From an uncultured Burkholderiales bacterium (GTDB taxonomy: Bacteria; Pseudomonadota; Gammaproteobacteria; Burkholderiales; Burkholderiaceae_C), in NCBI GenBank assembly GCA_945952065.1, contig CAMFGY010000028.1, forward strand, positions 1-64,000: a stretch of 64,000 bases of DNA, read 5' to 3'. Positions 1 through 8,651 of this stretch are shown here, one piece after another. Position numbers and translations under genes: made by a program. Numbering within the stretch: the first letter of the stretch is position 1; each line of letters opens with the position of its first letter. The notes under the pieces were generated by a model. It saw nothing but the letters and a program-made list of their open reading frames with translations. It was not told where the DNA came from and ran no database searches.

Positions 1-202
1 GCTCGACGCGATTAGTGAAGGGATGCGGCTACTGTCCTGGTCGCCTTTCACCTGCCGAAAGGCGGAACTGGGGAATGGCCGCTCGCGAGAGTTGATCGTG
101 CCGTTTGGCAGCGCAGGCTATGTTGTGCTGTTCGAAATTATCGGCAACGACGTGGTCGTGGGTGCTGTTAGACACCAGCGCGAAGAAGACTACCGTCACT
201 GA
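1..202 (+). CDS. RelE/ParE-family toxin, C-terminal part (cut by window edge)
   Basis: The frame that begins at base 2 is open from the window edge to a TGA at 200-202 and gives about 66 residues. The stretch RELIVPFGSAGYVVLFEI followed by VVGAVRHQREEDY is the typical C-terminal strand and helix of RelE/ParE toxins, which in characterised members cleave mRNA or inhibit gyrase. The N-terminus and any antitoxin gene lie outside the window. The family is recognised from the motif only, and whether the full gene is intact cannot be seen. Confidence 0.7.
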   Translation, partial: LDAISEGMRLLSWSPFTCRKAELGNGRSRELIVPFGSAGYVVLFEIIGNDVVVGAVRHQREEDYRH

Positions 203-239
203 AATCAGTCCCTCATGCGATATGGCTGGGCTTGCCTCC

Positions 240-500
240 GCGGCACACGTGCGCCCGGGGCTCGAGTCGCCAGAATTCGCCGTCGGCCACATCAACATGT
301 ACGTCTGCAATGGCGCTGTGATTGCGCCGCAGTTTGGCGATTCGAAGGCCGATGCTAACTGCAAGACTGTACTGCGCGAGCCGCTTCCTGGCCGACAGGT
401 GGTTCAACTGAACATCGATGCTATCGCTGCAGGCGGAGGAGACATTCACTGCACAACACAACAGCAGCCAAGCAGATGGTCCGCCTGGGGCCTCCGCTAG
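240..500 (+). pseudogene. agmatine deiminase C-terminal remnant
   Basis: From about base 273 the frame encodes GHINMYVCNGAVIAPQFGD, then the segment FPGRxVVxLDxDAIAAGGGxIHC-like, ending in HCTTQQQP. This is the C-terminal end of agmatine deiminase (peptidyl-arginine deiminase family), including the catalytic cysteine in the GGG-x-IHC motif. Only about 70 of the usual 350 or so residues are present, and no start or N-terminal domain precedes them. The fragment follows the toxin gene in another frame. It is almost certainly a non-functional leftover of a rearrangement. Confidence 0.7.
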
Positions 501-582
501 AGTCACCACTTTAGAAGGCTCGTCCCACGATGAAAAGGGGTACACTTACCATCGCTGTTTGAGCGAACGCTATCATCCCCCG

Positions 583-1338
583 ATGCCAGTCAGCTATGCA
601 AGAAGCCTCACCGCCGCGGAAAGGACCAGCCGCGGCGACAGGCATCTTGGTCTTGCACTTGCGTTTATTGCAGGTGCAACGAACGCGGGAGCGTTTTTAG
701 CCGTAGGTCTGTACACATCCCACATGACTGGCCTGGTGTCCTCCATTGCGGACCATGCAGCGCTAGGGCAAATAGCCTTCGCAACTTCAGCGGCCAGCGC
801 CGTTGCGTCTTTCCTCGTTGGCGCGATGACGTCTGCAGTCATGATCAGTTTTGCTCGTCGCCGCCGCATGCGAAGCTTGTATGCGCTGCCGCTACTCTTG
901 GAGGCGATGCTGCTGTTGCTGTTCGGCCTGATGGGAGCCACCTTGGCGACGATGCGCGGTTTTTTTGTCCCGGTGACGGTGATGTTGTTGTGCTTCATGA
1001 TGGGCCTGCAGAATGCCGTCATTACAAAAATCTCGGGATCAGTGGTGCGAACGACTCATTTAACGGGCGTCATCACTGACCTCGGAATTGAGTTGGGCCG
1101 GCTGATCTATTGGAATCGAAGCGACAGGCGCTCTCAGCGCCATGTTGTTGCTGACCGCCACCGCTTGCGTGTGCTTGCTTCGCTGTGTGGATCGTTCTTG
1201 TTTGGGGGCATCGGGGGAGCCTTGGGCTTCAAACACGCGGGCTACAGCACCACCATCCCGCTGGCTGCATTGCTCATCGCCTTGTCCATCGTGCCGGTGT
1301 TTGACGACATCAACAGCGGTTCTCGAAGCACGGAGTAG
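583..1338 (+). CDS. YoaK/DUF1275-family membrane protein
   Basis: The 251-residue product has the DUF1275 (YoaK) pattern. A GATNAGAFLAVGLYTSHMTGLVSSIAD segment lies near the N-terminus, MGLQNAVITKISGSVVRTTHLTG in the middle, and six to seven hydrophobic segments span the chain. The family consists of inner-membrane proteins of unknown transport role. I chose the ATG at 583 because the family begins shortly before the GDRHLGLALAFIAG segment; an upstream start at 418 would add 55 residues that overlap the agmatine deiminase remnant. No clear operon partner is visible. Function cannot be assigned beyond the family. Confidence 0.8.
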   Translation: MPVSYARSLTAAERTSRGDRHLGLALAFIAGATNAGAFLAVGLYTSHMTGLVSSIADHAALGQIAFATSAASAVASFLVGAMTSAVMISFARRRRMRSLYALPLLLEAMLLLLFGLMGATLATMRGFFVPVTVMLLCFMMGLQNAVITKISGSVVRTTHLTGVITDLGIELGRLIYWNRSDRRSQRHVVADRHRLRVLASLCGSFLFGGIGGALGFKHAGYSTTIPLAALLIALSIVPVFDDINSGSRSTE

Positions 1339-1396
1339 GCGCGCAAAAGGGCTCCTCAAGAACGCGAACCTAAGCTTGCAGGCTCAGATGGAGCCC

Positions 1397-1852
1397 TTAC
1401 TCCTCGGGCAACAAGGTATTCTGATCATGAATTAATTTCCAGCCGCCCTGTTCTTGACTGAACACCAGACTCAACAGGTAGTGCAATCTGTACTCGACGC
1501 CAGCTTCATTCTTGTCGACGTACTTGACTTTGAGAACGGCGACACCGGTGTGGGCGTTGGATGACGCGCTTAACAATTGATAAGACCAAGACCAATCTGG
1601 ATCCGCCAACCAAGCTTGGCTGGCCTTTTTGAAGTCGGAACTTGTTTTCGTAAAGCGCCCATTCGGAAGGACGAAAGTTAAAGTGCCTTGCGCTGTCAGC
1701 GTCGATTCAAAAGCGGCCCAGTCTCTTTTCTGAATGGCGCCAAGGTGCGTGGCCAAAGCAGCTTCAAAGCTCGTAGTGTTTGCAACTGCAAGCGCCTGCC
1801 ACGCCAACAACAGCGCCAAAGTGCCAACCCGCAAGACAACAGCACAGTTCAT
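1397..1852 (-). CDS. secreted SnoaL-like/DUF4440-type protein
   Basis: The 151-residue product begins with a signal peptide (MNCAVVLRVGTLALLLAWQALAVA). A compact domain follows with the segments AALATHLGAIQKRDWAAFESTL, TFVLPNGRF, VLKVKYVDKNEAGVEYRLHYLLSLVF and GGWKLIHDQNT, the layout of NTF2-like SnoaL/DUF4440 proteins. Such small cone-shaped domains often bind ligands, but no substrate can be inferred here. The ATG at 1852 was chosen because it starts the signal peptide; the longer frame to 1909 adds unrelated residues. It lies just downstream of a chemoreceptor fragment on the same strand. Confidence 0.6.
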   Translation of the reverse strand: MNCAVVLRVGTLALLLAWQALAVANTTSFEAALATHLGAIQKRDWAAFESTLTAQGTLTFVLPNGRFTKTSSDFKKASQAWLADPDWSWSYQLLSASSNAHTGVAVLKVKYVDKNEAGVEYRLHYLLSLVFSQEQGGWKLIHDQNTLLPEE

Positions 1853-1926
1853 TGGAGTCTCGGTGTTTTGGTGTGGGGAAGATATCGAACCGAAGAGGAG
1901 GCATCGCACAAGAACGGATCTGGCCG

Positions 1927-2811
1927 CTACGGCAGCTGAAACCGGGCAACGGCAGCGACCAGTTGTTCCGCTTGGTTCCGAAGACTCTCTGCAGCCGCCG
2001 CACTCTGTTCGACCAATGCGGCGTTTTGCTGGGTGGCTTGGTCCATTTGACTGATCGAAGTGCCTACGACGCTCACGCCTTTGGCTTGCTCGGCGCTTGC
2101 TTCGGTAATGCTGGACACAATGTCAGCGACGCGTCGAATCGACTCCACCACATCTTGCATGGTGTGTCCGGCGCGGTCCACCAACTCGGTGCCGTGCGCA
2201 ACCCGCTCGACACTGGCGCCAATCAGGGACTTGATTTCTTTGGCCGCCTCGGCACTGCGCTGCGCCAAACTGCGCACCTCTGAAGCCACGACTGCGAATC
2301 CTCGACCTTGCTCGCCCGCTCTTGCAGCTTCTACAGCGGCGTTCAACGCAAGAATGTTGGTCTGAAAGGCGATGCCATCAATCACGCCGATGATGTCCGC
2401 GATTCGACTTGAGCTCTGATTGATGTCCCGCATGGTGCTGACGACCTGCATGACGACCTCACCCCCGGTCGTTGCTGTGATCGAGGCCGTGCTGGCCAAA
2501 GAATTCGCCTCGACCGCATTGTCAGCGTTTTGTCTAACAGTTTGGCTCAACTGCTCGGTCGCACTGGAGGTCTGCTGAAGGTTGCTGGCAGTGGTTTCAG
2601 TACGGCTCGACAGATCGATATTGCCCGCAGCCACTTCGGTGCTCGCTGTCCGAATGCCGTCTGCAGCCTTGCGCATCTGCAGAATGACTTGCGCCAGACT
2701 GCTTTGCATGCCACGCATTCGGTGCAGCAATTGACCTTGCGTTGCACGAGGACTACTTCCAGGCGTAACGTCGAACTCAGATTTCCGGTCATAAGTGGTC
2801 GCCGGGGACAT
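1927..2811 (-). CDS. methyl-accepting chemotaxis protein lacking sensor and HAMP domains
   Basis: The 294-residue product is an almost pure chemoreceptor signalling domain. The hairpin tip is clear ([20 protein letters not shown], then [20 protein letters not shown]), with flanking coiled coil and a C-terminal ARFQLP end. No transmembrane segment, periplasmic domain or complete HAMP precedes it, and an in-frame stop lies at 2857-2859 just before the ATG at 2811. Usual receptors of this class have 500-570 residues. It is probably a 5'-truncated gene, though a soluble receptor cannot be excluded. A full-length relative is at 33616-35199. Confidence 0.75.
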   Translation of the reverse strand: MSPATTYDRKSEFDVTPGSSPRATQGQLLHRMRGMQSSLAQVILQMRKAADGIRTASTEVAAGNIDLSSRTETTASNLQQTSSATEQLSQTVRQNADNAVEANSLASTASITATTGGEVVMQVVSTMRDINQSSSRIADIIGVIDGIAFQTNILALNAAVEAARAGEQGRGFAVVASEVRSLAQRSAEAAKEIKSLIGASVERVAHGTELVDRAGHTMQDVVESIRRVADIVSSITEASAEQAKGVSVVGTSISQMDQATQQNAALVEQSAAAAESLRNQAEQLVAAVARFQLP

Positions 2812-3134
2812 ACCTCTATCGGATCGTCGAACGAGGCTCGCTGCTGATGACGTTCTTCAGCCTGTTACGGGAAATAGCCGAATCCGCCACTGTGTGACAC
2901 GTGCTTTGACGTCCCTCGCGTCTTGAACTCCATCAATATTGATGATTCGGCTTGGCAAGCTCACTTCTAGACTCCGCGCAACTTCACGCAGCCCGGCTTT
3001 TCGGCTTTGTATTGACTTGCCTCGGCGACTTGGCCCAGTGAACTTCTTCAATAGACGTGCCCCCACACTTTTACTCGCGTTGTGCGCGATCTGCACTTTT
3101 GACCGCAACCGATCTATTCGACATCGAGGCCTCT
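2812..3134. other. intergenic stretch without recognised gene
   Basis: This 323-base spacer separates two divergent genes. It should contain the start regions of both the chemoreceptor fragment and the PEP-CTERM gene. Translation of the minus strand shows no HAMP or transmembrane remnant of the receptor, so the missing 5' part is not simply frameshifted here. Confidence 0.5.
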
Positions 3135-4082
3135 ATGCGCAAATTTTGCACCCACTCGGTCCCCCGGTTGCTAGCCCCGGTGATACTCCTAGCCCACATC
3201 AGCGCCAGTGCGGCAGTGCCCGAAAGTGGCAGCGTCAACCAGATCCTTCGTTCACCGGGCTTCGCTGATGGCAGCACAGAGCTCTTGCGCTTTGCGGGGT
3301 CCAAGGCCTCCAACCCAAATCTCGCCCCCATCCAGTTGTCCAACGGCATTTCACTCAAATCCAGCGTCAGCGTGGATGAACCGAACGCCCAGTTGCGCGC
3401 CTACCTCGACTATAGCCTTCCGACACCCATACCAAGCGCTCCCTATCTCCAGGCCTTTGGCTCTTTGGGTGCTTATTCGGTGTTTCATGGCCCGTCTGCC
3501 TCATCCACTGAGGCTGTGCCCATCACTTTCGAACTGAGCTTTCATGGCAAGATTTCCAGTATTCTCCCCGGCAACGCTAGCCTCAATCTAGCCGGGGGTG
3601 TGTCTCTTGATATCAGAAATTCGCTCGATGGCGACACTCTGGAACGCGATACCGTCGTGCTGTCCTTTCTGCAGACCTCAGGTCAAGTCCAGGTCCTCCA
3701 AACCACAGACCAAGAACTAAACAACGGCCCGGTAAATCACAGCTTTGCCGGGGCTCATGTGAACCCTCTCAGCACTTCGCCGGGCAACATCCTTGGCATC
3801 GTTAGCCTGACTACCCTCGTCAAGCCTGGCCAATGGATCATTCTCCAAAACGGCCTCTTGTCCGCTGCTAGTGTTTCCAGTCAATCTGGCGGCACTATCG
3901 ATGCCCTCAACACCGCTTCGGCCAAGGTCTACGTGCCCAGTGGCTATTCCTTTGATACGACTGCTGAGTCTTTGTTTTCGCATGCGGTCGTTGCCGTCCC
4001 TGAGCCACAGAGTTATTTGCTTTTCGGAATTGGCTTTGGCCTTCTTGCCTTCTATCGCCGACGCATAGCCGCCTCACATTAG
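3135..4082 (+). CDS. PEP-CTERM sorting-domain protein, unknown function
   Basis: The 315-residue product starts with a signal peptide (MRKFCTHSVPRLLAPVILLAHISASA). It ends with VAVPEPQSYLLFGIGFGLLAFYRRR, the PEP-CTERM signal of exosortase substrates: a PEP motif, a hydrophobic segment and an arginine cluster. The region between is rich in Ser, Gly and Asn with beta-strand character and matches no family I recognise. Such proteins are exported, processed by exosortase and linked to surface polysaccharide. I took the ATG at 3135 because it opens the signal peptide. A second PEP-CTERM gene follows at 4296. Confidence 0.75.
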   Translation: MRKFCTHSVPRLLAPVILLAHISASAAVPESGSVNQILRSPGFADGSTELLRFAGSKASNPNLAPIQLSNGISLKSSVSVDEPNAQLRAYLDYSLPTPIPSAPYLQAFGSLGAYSVFHGPSASSTEAVPITFELSFHGKISSILPGNASLNLAGGVSLDIRNSLDGDTLERDTVVLSFLQTSGQVQVLQTTDQELNNGPVNHSFAGAHVNPLSTSPGNILGIVSLTTLVKPGQWIILQNGLLSAASVSSQSGGTIDALNTASAKVYVPSGYSFDTTAESLFSHAVVAVPEPQSYLLFGIGFGLLAFYRRRIAASH

Positions 4083-4295
4083 TAGACTAGGACTGCAAGG
4101 GGTGGGTCAGTATTGCGTGATCGCGATGGGCCTATTCCATGCAATCGCCAATACGCTGCGGGCTCGCGTGTGAACGAGGTTGGCGACATGCGGGACGGGC
4201 TCGATTTGCACACAAAACACGGGTCACCCCCAATTTGCCATGAACCACCTAGGGCCGCTATCCTGCGCAAGTGCATTACATCAGGAGTCGTCAAG

Positions 4296-4895
4296 ATGAA
4301 CCGCTATTTGTCATTGTGCGCCCTCGTACTGGCGGCCGGCATATCGTCCGTAGCCCAGGCTTCGTTGGTGGGGCAAGCCCTAACCATCGATGTCTCTGCG
4401 GGCAGCACGCATGTCAGCACCTATCACACGATCTTTCAGAACGATGGTTGGGGTTATGTTGGTGGCTCCCTGGCAGCGTTTGACGGCGTCAATGGTGGCT
4501 TGGTCGAACAGGCCGGCAATGGCTTGTTTTTCCTGCAAGTATTGACCGACCGCTACACCCGCAGCGTGACCAACTGGCGGATCAGCCTCGACTTCACCGG
4601 ATTGAGTGGTGAAGCCTTCTCACAGTTTGATGTTTTTCGTGACGACTTCAGCTACGCGGACGCGGTGGTCAGTCATTCGGCCAATCGTTTGGACATCGAG
4701 GTAAACGGCAGTTTTGGCAGTTTCACTAATGCCTATTTCGGCTTCAGATACGCGACACAGCCCGTCGCAGAACAGCCACTTGGCACGGTACCCGAGCCCG
4801 GGGGGACCAGCCTCGCCCTGATAGCACTGGGTGGGCTTGCTGTGGTCGGTGGCAGCCGGCGGTTTCAGCGAGCGGCGCGCCAGTTGAGCCTCTGA
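4296..4895 (+). CDS. second PEP-CTERM protein, unknown function
   Basis: The 199-residue product has a signal peptide (MNRYLSLCALVLAAGISSVAQA) and a C-terminal sorting signal (GTVPEPGGTSLALIALGGLAVVGGSRR). A good AGGAG ribosome site at 4283-4287 fixes the ATG at 4296. The middle part is a beta-rich domain with no cysteines and no family I recognise. It follows another PEP-CTERM gene after 213 bases but is not obviously its paralogue. Export and exosortase processing are inferred from the terminal signal; the role is unknown. Confidence 0.75.
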   Translation: MNRYLSLCALVLAAGISSVAQASLVGQALTIDVSAGSTHVSTYHTIFQNDGWGYVGGSLAAFDGVNGGLVEQAGNGLFFLQVLTDRYTRSVTNWRISLDFTGLSGEAFSQFDVFRDDFSYADAVVSHSANRLDIEVNGSFGSFTNAYFGFRYATQPVAEQPLGTVPEPGGTSLALIALGGLAVVGGSRRFQRAARQLSL

Positions 4896-5091
4896 GCATC
4901 CCTGCCGCCCAGCCTTTGCCGCTCCCCAGCACACCCGCTGAAGACCCGCGACAGAGACCCAGACAGACCAATTGCCAGCAGTACCCATGCAAATGGTCGG
5001 CGACCGTACCGTCGATTGCGGGTGATCGCCCTGACTGTTGGCGATCATTGAAAACTGACCCACGGGGGATGCGGACAAAAACTTGGACTGG

Positions 5092-5636
5092 TTAAGCAGC
5101 GAGCCCCAGGCACCGCCGATACTCGACGGGACTGCGGAAGCCTAGTGAACTCTTGATCCGGACCTCGTTGTACCAGCGAATGTAGGCATCCAGCGCTGCG
5201 ACGAACTCCTCGATGCTTGTCGAAAGCCAGTCGCGGGCGAAGAACATCTCGGTCTTGAGCCGACCAAAGAAGCCCTCGCACGCCGCGTTGTCCGGCGAAC
5301 AGCCCTTGCGTGACATCGAGCGGACCAGCTTGGCGTTAGCAATTCGAGTCAGCCAACCTGGCCACCGATAGTGACCACCCCGATCGGAATGCACTACGGG
5401 CCGCTCGCCACTAGCGGTGACTTTGTCGATGGCCGCGTCCAGCATCGTGTTGACCAGCTCACGACCATGCCATCGAAGCAATCGATCATGGGCGAGAGAT
5501 ACACCTTGCCAGCCGGGATATGGAACTCCGTGATGTCAGTGAGCCACTTCTCGTTCGGCGAACCGGCGCTGAAATCTCGGTTCAGCACGTTGTCGGGTGC
5601 AGGACTAATCTCGCCCATGTAGGAGCCGTAACGACG
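5092..5636 (-). mobile_element. IS3-family transposase (orfB) remnant, frameshifted
   Basis: Two overlapping frames together encode the C-terminal half of an IS3-type integrase-like transposase. Bases 5636 down to about 5454 give RRYGSYMGEISPAP and KWLTDITEFHIPAGKVYLSP with the first catalytic Asp region. From about 5457 to 5092 the frame changes and gives ELVNTMLDAAI, VHSDRGGHYR (second Asp) and the GFFGRLKTEMF catalytic Glu region. Relative to intact relatives about eight codons (an IGTSPDA-like segment) are missing at the junction, so a small deletion caused the shift. The N-terminal half and orfA are absent. Confidence 0.8.
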
Positions 5637-5688
5637 AGGCTTGCTCGTCGCGGCGAACGCAACCCTCAGGCGCGTCATGTAGGAGCCG
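5616..5688 (+). repeat. 13-bp direct repeat pair in IS remnant
   Basis: The sequence CATGTAGGAGCCG occurs at 5616-5628 and again at 5676-5688, 60 bases apart. The left copy lies at the end of recognisable transposase sequence and the right copy outside it. The pair may mark an internal rearrangement of the element. Confidence 0.5.
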
Positions 5689-6005
5689 CAGGCAGCGAAA
5701 CCCCATGAGCGCAGTCCTGCCCGCTTCGTCTGCCAGCCTGGCCGCCGACCTTGAGGCCTGCTACCCCGACATCGTGCGCCAGTAGACCGGCAGCACTGGC
5801 TGCCCCGACCGTGCGCGCGAGCTGGCGCACGACACATCGGGGATTTCCCGGGCCGTCCAGAGAAGCGCTGTAGTGACGCGTTTGCAATGAAGAGTAGTTC
5901 CCATGCGTGGCAGCTCCTGGTGCAGTTTTGCTCTTGTTCATCAAGTTCACCACTTCCGGCGGACGGCGCTAGCCCCACAGGTCAGGCGCGCAGCGGCGCG
6001 CCAAG

Positions 6006-6170
6006 ATGGTCGAGATCGCGCAGGTGCGACGGCGCTTTGGCTATCGCAGCATCCATGACCTGCTGCGCCCGCAGTTTCCGGGCGTGAACCACAAGCGTAT
6101 CTATCGGCTTTACAGCCAGGCGCAGTTAGCGGTTCGCAAGTGCAAGAAGCAGCGGCGGCGCACACTTTGA
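6006..6170 (+). pseudogene. IS3-family orfB N-terminal remnant, opposite orientation
   Basis: The 54-residue frame reads VEIAQVRRRFGYRSIHDLLR, then PQFPGVNHKRIYRLYSQ and AVRKCKKQRRR. This is the helix-turn-helix (HTH_21-like) segment found near the N-terminus of IS3-family OrfB transposases. It points away from the other remnant at 5092-5636, so at least two elements or an inversion contributed. The preceding 300 bases have no recognisable transposase frame. It cannot be functional. Confidence 0.7.
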
Positions 6171-6219
6171 TAGCATGCATCTGATTGCAAGGGCGAGGGC
6201 TCCTGAGTAGGATCCATGC

Positions 6220-6327
6220 ATGGAAAATGCATCGTTTCTGACAAACCCATTCTGGTGGGTGGGGGCCTTAGCAATAGCTGCCATATGGTGGTTTGGGAGC
6301 TATCTCCGTGACCATCAGGACGACTGA
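6220..6327 (+). CDS. possible small single-pass membrane protein
   Basis: The 35-residue frame starts with an ATG seven bases after an AGGA and encodes a hydrophobic segment (FWWVGALAIAAIWWFGSYL) followed by a charged tail (RDHQDD). The composition fits a small bitopic membrane protein. No family is recognised. The surroundings are accessory debris, so a chance frame is quite possible. Confidence 0.3.
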   Translation: MENASFLTNPFWWVGALAIAAIWWFGSYLRDHQDD

Positions 6328-6747
6328 GTAAGTGATATACCAGGGTTCAGCACTGCTTGCGCCAAGCACTGGCGTCAGCGTGCACCTCGGCCGAGCCTGG
6401 ATTTTCACTGGCGGCCTGTTCATCCTGCGCTCAGTCCGCTCGCATTTTGCGGCGCATCTGACGCGGGGATTCAGCAATGGCACCGATCCTTCAATCACTT
6501 GAGCGGCTTGGAGAGCGGCACCCACCAACTCTCGCCGGCGCCCGTTTCGATCGTCATGGTGCTCGAACACCACAGGGTTCCCTGTCACGATAGGGCAGGC
6601 CCTGTTCGATGCTTCTGAACACTGGGCGAGGTCCGCTTCCCCCTTCCGCTCAGCCATGTCGAATGATGTCGGCTTGCCTTTTCCGGCGCGCACGCTCCGC
6701 TCGATCAAGGCGCCGATACTCTTGTCGAATTCCCCGAATGGCACCGG
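6328..6747. other. stretch without recognised gene
   Basis: Open frames exist on both strands, but none shows a family motif, a convincing ribosome site or a signal peptide. The minus-strand frame at 6650-7036 is discussed with the tandem repeat because it is the alternative C-terminal frame of the gene at 6748-7206. Confidence 0.4.
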
Positions 6748-7206
6748 TCAGGGGCGCGAAAAAGAGCTGCACGCTATACCCAATGAAAGGGCCCAAAGAA
6801 GCCGGCCACGTTTTGTTATCAAACATCGTTTGGGGTGCCGCCCGATCTTGAACCAGCGGGGCATCCGGCACCGGCAATGATTCGTCCACCGCGTTCGTAA
6901 ACACGCCAGCGAGCGGAGCAGAATCCAGGCGACTTGGCTTTTTGAGCATGCAAACATGTTTGGCGCCAGTGCGACTGACCCGGAGCCAAGGGCCAAGGGC
7001 CAAGGGCCAAGGGTGAGTTTCAAACAGTGCTGGCACAAGTCGACCCCAACGCGGGCATCGTCGCCAAAGATCGAGGCATCGACAGCCCTCAGCGAGACGC
7101 TGACAGATTCACGGAATTCCTCATCCTCAGAATCGGTCAGGCGGCCGCAACGATCACATCGAATCTGCTTGACGAAAAACTCTGGGCGTACATCAAAGAG
7201 TTGCAT
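6748..7206 (-). CDS. small CxxC...CxxC protein with 7-bp repeat in the coding region
   Basis: The ATG at 7206 follows a GGAG ribosome site by six bases. Residues 14-18 read CDRCG and a second pair, CQHC, appears near residue 58, so a zinc-binding fold is likely. Between them the segment EFRESVSVSLRAVDASIFGDD resembles small conserved proteins of unknown function that usually end soon after LGPWLRV. Here, right after TLGPW, four copies of a 7-bp unit throw the frame into a low-complexity, unrelated tail of about 80 residues. The domain recognition is from memory of the family pattern and is moderate. Confidence 0.5.
   Translation of the reverse strand: MQLFDVRPEFFVKQIRCDRCGRLTDSEDEEFRESVSVSLRAVDASIFGDDARVGVDLCQHCLKLTLGPWPLALGSGSVALAPNMFACSKSQVAWILLRSLACLRTRWTNHCRCRMPRWFKIGRHPKRCLITKRGRLLWALSLGIACSSFSRP
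6985..7012. repeat. (GCCAAGG)x4 tandem repeat
   Basis: Four perfect copies of GCCAAGG lie inside the minus-strand gene at 6748-7206, just after the codons for TLGPW. Because the unit is not a multiple of three, the copy number decides which C-terminus is read. Two or five copies would restore GPWLRVS and read on to the stop at 6650. Confidence 0.9.
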
Positions 7207-7700
7207 CAGGGCTCCAAAATGGTGTGGGGCGCAGCCAAGTCTTTGTAGGCCTGGCCTGCGGGGGAGGCTTGTGCACGTCGATGCGTGCAGCATTCTGCTC
7301 GCTCACATGACTCGGGCAAAAACTCTTCCGACTGAGTCAAAGGTTCAACCTTTCAGGACTTCGAGCCACCTCAAACATGAAGCGGTTCAATTGCTTCACT
7401 TCTTCCTTTGGCGTGTTCGGCCTGTCATTGTTCAGGAATGCTCCACATGCGCAACTGTTTGAGCCCTGGGGTAAATCGAGGCGCTGCAAGTGAATGGACG
7501 GACAGCCTTTTCCGAAGGCTACAAGCACGGAAGCCCACGACGAGGTGTAAGCAGCGATTGCCTTTCCCATTCAACAATAAGCTCTACGCAGCCGTTCTCG
7601 TCCCGAATACCTTCCTTGCACGGCGCAAACAGCCGACTTTTGTGGGCAGAACGGAACTCTCCACTATGAAACAATCATCTCTCTATGTGATGATTGCTGC
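7207..7700. other. stretch without recognised gene
   Basis: This segment upstream of the CxxC gene and of chrB holds no frame with recognisable family motifs. It should contain the divergent promoters of both genes. A minus-strand frame at 7337-7570 has no identifiable domain. Confidence 0.4.
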
Positions 7701-8651
7701 ATGAAGACAAACTGGTTGGCACTTACAGCAGCGCTTCCGACCACCCCAAGCGGGCTGCGGGTGCGCGTCTGGCGTGCGCTCAAGGCCACGGGCGCCGGAA
7801 CCCTGCGTGAAGGGGTTTACCTCCTGCCCGAGCACGCAACCAGTGCCAAGACACTATGGGAGTTGGAGCGAACGATTGCGGAAGCCGGCGCCGAGGCGCA
7901 CATGCTAGTGCTGCAAGCGCGAGACGAGACGCAGGAGCAGTCGTTTCGTGCGCTATTTGACCGTGCGGAACTCTTCGCGGATTTCCTGCAATCAGTCAAG
8001 GTAGCCCAGACTGCGATCCGGCGGTCAACAGGAGCCGAACTGAACAAAATGCTCAGGGCGCTGGAGATCCAGCTGCAGACGCTCCAGGCCAGCGATTTCT
8101 TCCCGGGCAGGGGCAGCCAAAAGGCCGCGGATGCGCTAGCCGCCCTGCGCCGGAAGATCCACCTTCACCTGTCCCCTGGTGAACCGGCGAGCACCGACCT
8201 TGCGATCCTGGCGCGGTAAGTCGCGGAGTACCAGGGTCGTGCCTGGGCCACTCGCAAGCGCCCGTGGGTGGATCGTCTCGGCACCGCGTGGTTGATCCAG
8301 CGCTTCATCGACAAGCGCCCTAGATTTATTTGGCTGGCCGTTCCGCAGAAGTGCCCCAAGTCGGCGCTGGGCTATGACTTCGATGGCGCGACCTTCACGC
8401 ACGGTGGCGAGAAAGTGACCTTTGAGGTGGTGGCCGAGAGCTTCGGACTGATCCAGGACCCGGCGCTCCAGCGCCTTGCCTCGCTGGTTCACTACATCGA
8501 CATCGGCGGGATCCCGGTCGACGAAGCCCCGGGCTTCGAGCTGCTGGTTCGCGGACTCCAGGCTCGCCATGCAGACGACGAGCTGTTGGCCGCAGCCATG
8601 CCGGCGTTCGATGCCTACTACGCCGCCTTGCAGGTGCCCCATGAGCTCTGA
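7701..8651 (+). pseudogene. chrB: chromate-resistance protein ChrB, split by an in-frame stop
   Basis: Bases 7701-8219 encode an N-terminal ChrB-like region of 172 residues (WLALTAALPTTPSGLRVRVW, GVYLLPE). A TAA at 8217-8219 follows, and the same frame continues with EYQGRAWATRKRPWVDRLGT, the start of the ChrB C-terminal domain, to a TGA at 8649-8651. The frame is unchanged on both sides, so a single nonsense substitution rather than an indel is the simplest cause. The joined length of 316 residues equals normal ChrB. ChrB is a chromate-responsive regulator of chrA. Two separate half-proteins by reinitiation are possible but unproven. Confidence 0.8.

Noticed and set aside
5048-5060. TGAAAACTGACCC as a terminal repeat of an insertion sequence
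   Set aside because: No matching opposite end or target duplication could be found in the window.
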